From positions 1 to 6,179 of the forward strand of contig CAIVPY010000637.1 of assembly GCA_903907885.1 (NCBI GenBank): 6,179 nt of DNA, read 5' to 3'. Below are positions 1 to 5,001 of the stretch, in pieces. The notes beneath the pieces are model-generated. The model saw nothing but the letters and a program-made list of their open reading frames with translations, ran no database searches and had not been told where the DNA came from. Each line of letters begins with the position of its first letter. Position 1 is the first letter of the stretch. The DNA comes from an uncultured Bacteroidota bacterium (lineage in GTDB: Bacteria > Bacteroidota > Bacteroidia > UKL13-3). The position numbers and the translations under genes were made by a program.

Positions 1-255
1 AATTTCTGAATAATGGATTGGTTTGAAACTTTCATTATTAAAAATAATACCCAAAGAATCATAACTTATTATCTCCTCCTCATAATATTGGTAAGGGTTT
101 GACTTTAGACTATATATTATTTTACTTTTGTTGGTTCTTAAAAAATAATTCTTTTGCGAAGTAGAATCTTTAATTATGACAACTCTTTGTGCTTTTATAT
201 TTGTGTAAATTGAAATTAATATTACAAATAAAATTAATACTTTTTTTATCATCAT
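1..255 (-). CDS. Exported protein of unknown function, N-terminal part only (continues past left edge)
   Basis: This reading frame stays open from an ATG at 255 to the left edge, giving 85 residues with no stop, so the gene is cut by the window. A second ATG follows directly at 252 and could be the true start. The first 22 residues form a clear signal peptide: MMIKK, then a hydrophobic stretch (VLILFVILISIY), then NIKA before Gln23, which fits signal peptidase I cleavage between Ala22 and Gln23. The visible mature part is rich in Ser, Asn, Tyr and Ile and shows no domain I recognise. It is probably periplasmic, outer-membrane or secreted. Upstream lies a short AT-rich gap and then a gene relic on the other strand, so it appears to be transcribed alone. 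The export signal is seen directly; the function is unknown. Confidence 0.75.
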   Translation of the reverse strand, partial: MMIKKVLILFVILISIYTNIKAQRVVIIKDSTSQKNYFLRTNKSKIIYSLKSNPYQYYEEEIISYDSLGIIFNNESFKPIHYSEI

Positions 256-283
256 TCAACTGAATTTTTATAATAGCAAGTAA

Positions 284-298
284 ATGATTAATAATCAT
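284..298. repeat. Perfect 15-bp palindrome upstream of the left-edge gene
   Basis: ATGATTAATAATCAT is a 7-bp inverted repeat around a single central base. It lies 29 bp upstream of the exported-protein start at 255, where an operator could sit. In DNA this AT-rich a palindrome of this size can arise by chance, and no -33/-7 pair could be placed around it with confidence. Confidence 0.3.
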
Positions 299-319
299 AA
301 ATACTTGTTTTTTTTGTAA

Positions 320-520
320 ATATCTAAAGAGTTTCTGGCTTTTATTCAAAACTTTTCTGCGCAAACAGGGATATTAATTGATCAGGTGTATGAAGGCAAA
401 ATGATGAAAGCCATTTTCACTTTGGCCGAAGAGAATTACTTTAAAAAGGGTTCAAAAATTCTTGCTATTCATTGTGGTGGAACCCTTGGTATGCTTAGTG
501 TTGTTGATGTTTGTAACTAG
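320..520 (+). pseudogene. C-terminal relic of an ACC deaminase / D-cysteine desulfhydrase family PLP enzyme
   Basis: A 66-codon open stretch begins just after an in-frame TAA at 317-319 and ends at the TAG at 518-520. It encodes the recognisable C-terminal end of a fold-type II PLP enzyme of the ACC deaminase/D-cysteine desulfhydrase family. Visible signatures are TGILIDQVYEGKMMKAIF, matching the family pattern TGI-x-LDPVYTGK, and SKILAIHCGG, matching the closing ILFIHTGG segment. Intact members are roughly 300 residues or more, so about three quarters is missing, including the PLP-binding lysine. There is no start codon or promoter in the right place. His-Cys-Gly-Gly replaces the usual His-Thr-Gly-Gly and GTLGML replaces the usual tail, so the piece has probably drifted. 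Family assignment is by motif recall; loss of function is inferred from the missing N-terminus. Confidence 0.75.
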
Positions 521-566
521 TTAATGGCTATCTTAGTTGATTAATTTATAGCCAAACTTACTTTAA

Positions 567-584
567 TAGACCTCTTTCATAATT
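567..584 (+). repeat. Left terminal inverted repeat of the IS5-family element
   Basis: TAGACCTCTTTCATAATT is matched exactly by the reverse complement of 1477-1494. The outermost one or two bases may belong to the target duplication, because TA is self-complementary. Confidence 0.92.
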
Positions 585-652
585 CACATTCAATAAAGAT
601 AAGTAATTAGCTTCATATTCGAAGAAAAGAAATTTAAAGTGGAACTTTCCGT

Positions 653-1484
653 ATGAAATGGGAAGAAATAAAAAACTATAAACCGACTTTATTCAAGCGA
701 TTGGTAGGCGTTCATAAGGAAACTTTCGCTAAAATGATAGTAGAAATAACAAAGTTAAGTTCAACATCAAAACATAAAATTGCTGGTAATAAACGGGGAC
801 CCAAACCAAAATTAAGCGAAGGAGACAAATTACTGATGATGCTTATGTACTATAGAGAGTACAGAACCTTTCTTCATATAAGTGCAGACTATGGCATCAG
901 TGAAACTCAATGTTGGCGTATTATTACAGACTTAGAAAAGCTTTTGATAAAAAGTAACTTGTTTCATTTGCCAGGTAAAAAAGTATTACAAGAGGCAAAC
1001 AATTTTGAAATAGTATTAGTGGATGTAGCAGAAACCCCGATAGAAAGACCTAAAAAAACAACACAAGTATTATTCAGGCAAGAAAAAAAGACACACACTA
1101 AAAAGTCAAGTAGTGGTAGATAAAAAAACACAAAAGATAATTTGTGTTGCAGGAGCGCAAGGTCGAATGCACGACTTTAGGTTGTTTAAAGAAAGTAAAA
1201 CGGTTATCCATCCAACTATCAAGGCACAAGTATATACGGGCTATCAAGGATTACAAAAGAAGCATACCAATACCGAGATACCGAAAAAGAGAAGCAAAAA
1301 AAATCCGTTATCAAAAGAAGATAAAGAAAACAATCAAGCAATATCTTCTAGCAGGGTTACCGTAGAAAATGTGATAAGAAGTCTGAAAATATTTAGGGTC
1401 TTAGCAGAGAAATATAGGTGTAGAAGAAAAAGATTTACATTGAGGCTAAATTTAATTGCTGGTATTTACAATTTTCAATTATGA
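653..1484 (+). pseudogene. IS5-family transposase, frameshifted and with the second catalytic Asp changed to Tyr
   Basis: The N-terminal frame runs from ATG 653 to a TAA at 1121-1123 and carries the helix-turn-helix region (about residues 48-100, with GPKPKLSEGDKLLMMLMYYR and ISADYGISETQCWRII), then the first catalytic Asp124 in LVDVAETPIERPKK. The homology then moves to another frame at a run of seven A (1052-1058). It continues as KYYSGKKKRHTLKSQVVVDK, HDFRLFKESK, TGYQG and ENVIRSLKIF, closing with LRLNLIAGIYNFQL at a TGA (1482-1484) inside the right inverted repeat. Joined, it would be about 276-277 residues, normal for the family (HTH_Tnp_4 plus DDE_Tnp_4 type). The family has Asp just before TGYQG; here it is Tyr (TAT, 1233-1235). 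The third catalytic residue, Glu in VENVI (GAA, 1365-1367), is kept. The Asp loss argues for an inactive enzyme whatever the frameshift means. Confidence 0.9.
1052..1058 (+). other. A7 run at the transposase frame change
   Basis: The upstream frame reads CCT AAA AAA ACA, while the downstream homology needs AAA CAA CAC AAG TAT. Joining them requires skipping one base or adding two A. Nine A would give the RPKKKQ spacing I recall from relatives. The run could be a simple indel or a slippage site. A standard -1 ribosomal shift would enter the wrong frame. Confidence 0.7.
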
Positions 1485-1494
1485 AAGAGGTCTA
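1477..1494 (-). repeat. Right terminal inverted repeat of the IS5-family element
   Basis: AATTATGAAAGAGGTCTA is the exact reverse complement of the left end. The TGA stop of the transposase lies inside it, a compact layout that suggests this end is undamaged. Confidence 0.92.
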
Positions 1495-1525
1495 ATAAAA
1501 ATTTTATGGTGTCAACAAAATTAAA

Positions 1526-1558
1526 TTTGGATATTCATTTATTTGTTTGCTAGCTTTG
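1526..1558 (+). promoter_or_regulatory. Bacteroidota-type promoter for the cysteine-rich lipoprotein
   Basis: TTTG at 1526-1529 and TAGCTTTG at 1551-1558 are separated by 21 bp and match the -33 TTTG and -7 TAnnTTTG consensus of the Bacteroidota primary sigma factor. Transcription would begin near 1563-1566, leaving a leader of about 10 nt before the ATG at 1576. The promoter lies outside the insertion sequence, so the gene does not depend on the element for expression. Confidence 0.6.
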
Positions 1559-1575
1559 AGTAAACTATTAAAACC

Positions 1576-2121
1576 ATGAAAACACAAATTAAAACCATTG
1601 TCATTTTTTTATTATCGGTTATTGTAATTGCTTGTAACAATAACCCTAAGGAAAACAGCAAGTCAAATGACAAATCAGAATCATTAACAAGTTCAAGTGA
1701 CACTATTATTGTAATTGGAACCTTGCATGAGGGGGTAGCATCATTTGTGGCCGATTCAACTGTTTTACGCACTGATTGGGAGAAATTTATTACTGCCAAT
1801 ATAAATCCATGTAAACTAAATCACATAGAAATTCTTCCGAATGAAGACGCAACAAAATACTACTTGGTTGTATCGGGAACAATGAAGAGCGATATGATGA
1901 AAGCATCAATAGAACTGAAACAATCTGACACAACTTGTTTAATGTTATATAGCTATACTACAAGTTGTGTCTCTTCTGATTGCTCTTCTGAAGCGTTAGG
2001 TTGTGTACCTTTTGGTATGGCGTGTACTCCATGTTCTAATAAAGGCAAATGTACGAAGACTGTTTCTAATTCTCCTACAGACATATTCATTTCTGTAACG
2101 CCAAGTAATTGTCCAGACTAA
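1576..2121 (+). CDS. Cysteine-rich lipoprotein of unknown function
   Basis: The 181-residue product begins with a lipoprotein signal: MKTQIK, a hydrophobic core, then the lipobox VIAC with the lipidated Cys20. A low-complexity linker rich in Asn, Ser, Lys and Asp follows (about 21-42). A conserved-looking region with IIVIGTL and YYLVVSGTMK (about 43-118) comes before a cysteine-dense C-terminus. Cysteines lie at 20, 79, 121, 131, 136, 143, 150, 153, 159 and 179. Six of them fall within residues 131-159, including the CTPC pair at 150-153. Nine cysteines remain after lipidation, so disulfides in the envelope are likely. I recognise no family. The gene stands alone, with a promoter upstream and a terminator about 110 bp downstream. 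The start is supported by the signal peptide and by the ATG lying just after the promoter. Metal binding by the cysteines is possible but not shown. Confidence 0.85.
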   Translation: MKTQIKTIVIFLLSVIVIACNNNPKENSKSNDKSESLTSSSDTIIVIGTLHEGVASFVADSTVLRTDWEKFITANINPCKLNHIEILPNEDATKYYLVVSGTMKSDMMKASIELKQSDTTCLMLYSYTTSCVSSDCSSEALGCVPFGMACTPCSNKGKCTKTVSNSPTDIFISVTPSNCPD

Positions 2122-2231
2122 CACATAGCTAACACACTCGTTAGGACTGTTTAAAAAAGTACACAACATGATTGGTCTGAATCAAATAGAAAGCGTTGAT
2201 AATAAGAATTTACAATTCTGTAATAAACCCC

Positions 2232-2258
2232 AAAAAATCCCGCATCGCGGGATTTTTT
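2232..2258. terminator. Strong intrinsic terminator, bidirectional
   Basis: A 12-bp perfect stem (2232-2243 with 2247-2258) has a GC-rich CCCGC/GCGGG core closed by a 3-nt ATC loop. It is flanked by six A on one side and six T on the other, so it can end transcription from either direction. It is placed to serve the lipoprotein gene; no minus-strand gene ends just to its right. The 2122-2231 stretch before it holds no supported gene, only small chance hairpins. Confidence 0.9.
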
Positions 2259-2383
2259 GTTAGTTCCTTTTGTTCTCCTAATTGTCAAATTTGTACACCT
2301 TTTTACACATTGTTATTTACTTAGTTATAGGCTACTCAATCTAATTGTATTTTTGTTTCGGTTTTATTTACACCAAATACATT

Positions 2384-2533
2384 TTGATTCAATACAATAC
2401 ATTCACCTTAGACAATGGTTTAACCGTTATTCATCACCAAGATGAATCCACACAGTTATGCGTTATCAATACCCTATACAATGTGGGATCGAAACACGAA
2501 GACCCCAATAAAACGGGCTTTGCGCATTTGTTT
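2384..2533 (+). pseudogene. N-terminal relic of an M16-family zinc peptidase
   Basis: The frame encodes YNTFTLDNGLTVIHH, then NTLYNVGSKHEDPNKTG and FAHLF. This is the start of the bacterial M16 (pitrilysin/processing-peptidase-like) domain, where the next residues should complete HLFEHLMF and thus the zinc motif HxxEH. Here Phe at 2531-2533 is followed by LDRESPKVF, unrelated to the family, so the first zinc His is kept but the catalytic Glu and second His are lost. Intact members are about 400 residues or more, or double that when two domains are fused; only about 50 codons remain. A TTG at 2384-2386 sits where relatives begin (M-I-x-Y-x-T-F), so it may be a mutated or alternative start. The frame runs on as a chimera to a TAA at 2633-2635. 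A TATTTTTG at 2348-2355 could be a leftover -7 element, but no -33 partner is seen. Confidence 0.8.
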
Positions 2534-2681
2534 TTAGATAGAGAATCACCTAAGGTTTTTAGATCTCTAAGCATTATAAGCATAATGCCAGCAATTAGTA
2601 TTGGGTATGCTTTCAAATCAAATAATAACCAATAATTTACTTCAACGTTTAGTGATTATTGGTAAAATAAAAAATTATGCA
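2534..2681. other. Unassigned hairpin-rich DNA between the M16 breakpoint and the thiamine pyrophosphokinase stop
   Basis: No gene is supported here. The plus frame adds 33 residues of no recognisable kind to the M16 relic before a TAA at 2633. Two clean inverted repeats are visible: GCATTAT/ATAATGC (2571-2577 and 2582-2588, 4-nt loop) and ACCAATAAT/ATTATTGGT (2628-2636 and 2655-2663, 18-nt loop). A weaker TAGAGA/TCTCTA pair lies near 2539-2569. The second repeat is about 20 bp past the pyrophosphokinase stop and might weakly end minus-strand transcription, but its stem has only three G-C pairs. Confidence 0.4.
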
Positions 2682-3359
2682 TTATTCTGCCAACATTCTA
2701 TCATGGCACTCCATCATTATTAAATCTCCTGATTCATAAGAAATTTTTACCACACCCTCTTGCTCTGCTTCGTTGCTGCTTCCTGTTCTGTAGCCAATGG
2801 TAAGGGTATCGTTTTTAAGATTATACTTTAAACCACTACTATGAATGCCACTAACAACTCCAACAGGTATTAACGAAATGGGGAAACCTTTTACATACCA
2901 TTTTTCAAAATGCTTGGGCAAACAAAATATTTTAGAGTAATCATCATATAACACTATACTTACTTCTAATTTGTAGCGTACAATATTGGTAATGTTGCTA
3001 ATGGTATGATCGGCCCTGCGACCAGTAGCCCAAAGGATGTTTATAGCCTTATGACCCTCGTTTATCAGGTGTTCAATTCCTTTTTCTAGGTCTGTTTTGT
3101 TTTGGTCGGGTGTGTGTACAATCTTAACGGGTTGTTGGTCTGCAAGCAGTTGTTCAATATTTTTCGCACTATCAAAATCGCCAAGGGCTACATCTACTTT
3201 TATACCCAACTCTAGCACTCGGGTAATCGCACCATCAAGCACCACAACCGTTGGACTCCATTCTAGTAATTGAGATAATAATTCATAACTACAGGCCTCG
3301 CCATTAGCAATAATTAGAGCTGGCTCTTGTTTGTCTTTTACAATGTGGTGTGATGACAT
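2682..3359 (-). CDS. thiN: Thiamine pyrophosphokinase
   Basis: The 225-residue cytoplasmic enzyme transfers pyrophosphate from ATP to thiamine, giving thiamine diphosphate and AMP (EC 2.7.6.2), the route used to activate salvaged thiamine. Family motifs appear in order: ANGEAC (18-23), VLDGA (40-44), ALGDFDS (58-64, acidic and metal-binding), HTPDQNKTDLEKG (82-94, substrate site), WATGRRADHTISN (110-122), and the C-terminal thiamine-binding part with SSGLKYNL (174-181). Length is typical and all key segments look intact. The start MSSHHIVKDK matches the beginning I recall from Bacteroidota relatives and fits the 19-bp gap after the upstream gene. That gap allows read-through from the sorting-domain gene, but a TATTTTTG sits just before the start. 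No thiamine riboswitch was noticed in the gap. Identification by motifs is firm; the symbol follows common usage for this family. Confidence 0.95.
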   Translation of the reverse strand: MSSHHIVKDKQEPALIIANGEACSYELLSQLLEWSPTVVVLDGAITRVLELGIKVDVALGDFDSAKNIEQLLADQQPVKIVHTPDQNKTDLEKGIEHLINEGHKAINILWATGRRADHTISNITNIVRYKLEVSIVLYDDYSKIFCLPKHFEKWYVKGFPISLIPVGVVSGIHSSGLKYNLKNDTLTIGYRTGSSNEAEQEGVVKISYESGDLIMMECHDRMLAE

Positions 3360-3367
3360 AAATTCTA

Positions 3368-3375
3368 CAAAAATA
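3368..3375 (-). promoter_or_regulatory. Possible -7 promoter element for thiamine pyrophosphokinase
   Basis: On the minus strand TATTTTTG matches TAnnTTTG and lies 8 bp before the ATG at 3359, so any transcript would be nearly leaderless. No TTTG is found at the expected 19-21 bp upstream, inside the end of the preceding gene, so this may be chance in AT-rich DNA. Confidence 0.3.
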
Positions 3376-3378
3376 TAT

Positions 3379-4890
3379 CTAATGCTGAATAATTAGTTTA
3401 TCAGTAAAGTAAAATCCTACATCATTATTAGAAATTTTGTAATAGTAAATTCCATTATCAATAGTTGAAATATCTATTTCTGATTTGTTTCCTTCTTTCA
3501 AAACCTGATTACCCCAAAAATCAAATAACTCAAAATCCAGGTATTTATTAGCAGTTTCTATATGTAAAATATTATTAGCAGGATTGGGATATACTTTAAT
3601 AAGACTTTCTTCAGCTTTATCGTTAATTCCTAGTGCAAATGGATAGGGGGTTCCTAAAATTTTGTTTCCTTTTTTTACATATAATAACTTGCTTTGCATA
3701 AATTGACCACTATAACTTGAATAATAATAATAGCCACCAATGCCAGTATAAGCAAATGATTGATGGTTATAACTATAGGGGTCATCGTTAGTACCATAAC
3801 ACGTATCATTCCTTTTGATTAATGTTGAATAATCGGAGTACCGATAAGACTTGTTATCGTCAAAGTATTCAATAGCTCCAGAATATTCCTGCAATAAAGA
3901 TGGAGTATAAATATTATTATAATCTATTCGTATCAACAAGGTATTTATAGCATTTGTTAATGTATCAACTATTTGAGATTCCAATCCTTCGGTTGAGATT
4001 TTTGAAGAATGAGACCAAACATGTTCTTCTATTTTGTATTTAACAGTGTCATTTTTGATTATTTTATCTATAACTTTTTTTATTAAATAATAATGATAAG
4101 AATCGCCATATGAATATGAAGTAGCCCTATTTGCAAAAGCATGGTACTCCTGTATTTCATCTCCTACATCATAATTATATAACTCATGTCTATAGAATGA
4201 TGTGATTCCCTTGTTATCAGACAAATTAGAATTGGCTATTCCTGTGAGTTTAAATATATGTAATGAAGGACTGTTATAATAACTTTCAAAATTTGGAAAA
4301 CTTCGCAGACTAAATGTTTCAATGAAGCCATGATTATATGACAATTGAACCCTACAAAAATTTAAAAAATGTGACTGGATTGGCTTTTTATTTTTATCAT
4401 ACACTTTAAATTTAAATGTAATAACTGTATCTAATTCGCCACAAACTTCTTGCAATTCTCTTTTCTCAATTTTTGCATCAATAATCAAATTTAAGGTATC
4501 ATTTCTATAACAATTCCATGTTGAGCCTATAGTATCTGTCGTTCGGAAATAAATGGTGTCGTTTGAAAATGTTGTAATCAAAAATCTGCCACTATCCAGT
4601 ATGGTGAAGGTTTTCCCTAAAATACTCGGTTTGATTATTTTCATACACTCACTGTTATCAGAGGTTACTGTTTTACTAAATTCATAAACACTGTCACCAT
4701 TAATATTAGTGTAAGATTTCACAACTGTATAAGGATAGATTGAATGTACTGTAGATCCGAAAAAAGTGTCGTAGGTGCTATCAAAAGTGTAGTAATAATT
4801 ATAGTTAATTTTATACGGGTTCGCAAATTGTGCAAAGTTTTGCTTAGCAAAAATTATCAATGGAATCAAAATAAATATTTTTCTTTTCAT
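3379..4890 (-). CDS. Secreted protein with type IX secretion (Por) C-terminal sorting domain
   Basis: I chose the ATG at 4890 (503 residues) over a TTG six codons upstream because it gives a standard signal peptide: MKRK, the hydrophobic IFILIPLIIF, then NFAQ with likely cleavage after Ala20. The last ~75 residues form a type A sorting domain: IKVYPNPANNILHIE (from about 431), FELFDFWGNQV, IDISTIDNGIYYYKI and a C-terminal FTDKLIIQH. Such domains direct export through the outer membrane by the Por/type IX system and are usually removed, with the protein released or anchored to surface lipopolysaccharide. The ~400-residue middle is rich in Tyr, Ser, Asn, Asp and Thr. I recognise no catalytic domain there, so cargo function is unknown. 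The genome should encode PorU/PorV-type machinery elsewhere. The gene diverges from the exported protein at 5002 and precedes thiamine pyrophosphokinase by 19 bp. Confidence 0.9.
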   Translation of the reverse strand: MKRKIFILIPLIIFAKQNFAQFANPYKINYNYYYTFDSTYDTFFGSTVHSIYPYTVVKSYTNINGDSVYEFSKTVTSDNSECMKIIKPSILGKTFTILDSGRFLITTFSNDTIYFRTTDTIGSTWNCYRNDTLNLIIDAKIEKRELQEVCGELDTVITFKFKVYDKNKKPIQSHFLNFCRVQLSYNHGFIETFSLRSFPNFESYYNSPSLHIFKLTGIANSNLSDNKGITSFYRHELYNYDVGDEIQEYHAFANRATSYSYGDSYHYYLIKKVIDKIIKNDTVKYKIEEHVWSHSSKISTEGLESQIVDTLTNAINTLLIRIDYNNIYTPSLLQEYSGAIEYFDDNKSYRYSDYSTLIKRNDTCYGTNDDPYSYNHQSFAYTGIGGYYYYSSYSGQFMQSKLLYVKKGNKILGTPYPFALGINDKAEESLIKVYPNPANNILHIETANKYLDFELFDFWGNQVLKEGNKSEIDISTIDNGIYYYKISNNDVGFYFTDKLIIQH

Positions 4891-4905
4891 CAATGAAACT
4901 TTTAT

Positions 4906-4913
4906 CAAACATA
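4906..4913 (-). promoter_or_regulatory. Likely -7 promoter element of the sorting-domain gene
   Basis: Read on the minus strand, TATGTTTG matches TAnnTTTG and ends 15 bp before the ATG at 4890. A TTG at 4933-4931 lies 17 bp upstream, shorter than the usual 19-21 bp. The element also overlaps the upstream TTG codon, which supports starting translation at 4890. Confidence 0.4.
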
Positions 4914-5001
4914 CATAAAAGAATGTAAATCAAGTTTTTTAATTTAAACACTGAATTAAAATAATATCTTTATTTTGCCATACAAATTTATTGGGTAATT
5001 T

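Larger units (their letters stand above)
568..1493 (+). mobile_element. IS5-family insertion sequence, complete ends, disrupted transposase
   Basis: About 926 bp is bounded by perfect 18-bp inverted repeats and holds one transposase region, the size and layout of IS5-family elements. Taking the tips as AGACCTC, the flanks carry a 3-bp direct repeat AAT (565-567 and 1494-1496), which suits the ANT target of the ISL2 group. Taking the tips as GACCTC at 569 and 1492, the flanks carry TA, as in the IS427 group. Both lie in a longer matching TAATA (564-568 and 1493-1497), so the exact ends cannot be fixed from one copy. The element lies 47 bp after the deaminase relic and does not interrupt it. 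Perfect ends suggest a fairly recent insertion, or possible mobilisation in trans, although its own transposase appears dead. Confidence 0.9.

Noticed and set aside
170..364. Minus-strand 64-codon reading frame
   Set aside because: It overlaps the signal-peptide region of the exported gene in another frame and lies antisense to the deaminase relic. Its product has no export signal or family signature.
525..554. Hairpin TGGCTAT/ATAGCCA just after the deaminase relic, possible terminator
   Set aside because: The loop is 16 nt and no T run follows, so it is a poor intrinsic terminator. It could be a leftover of the old gene end but cannot be supported.
1052..1058. Standard -1 programmed ribosomal frameshift at A AAA AAC
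   Set aside because: The heptamer resembles a slippery site, but a -1 shift enters the third frame. The transposase homology continues in the +1 frame, so this mechanism would not join the two halves.
1539..1799. Minus-strand 86-codon frame across the lipoprotein start
   Set aside because: It is antisense to a gene with a good promoter, lipobox and export signal; its composition follows from the complementary strand.
568..2258. Lipoprotein gene as a passenger of the insertion sequence
   Set aside because: The right inverted repeat ends at about 1494, before the lipoprotein promoter, and no second copy of the end is seen after 2121.
2169..2262. Small plus-strand frame of about 30 codons running through the terminator
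   Set aside because: It starts MIGLNQIES but reads through the 12-bp terminator stem. No promoter or family signature supports translation.
2257..2445. Plus-strand 62-codon frame upstream of the M16 relic
   Set aside because: It overlaps the M16 frame out of register and begins in terminator-proximal DNA; the M16 homology is in the other frame.
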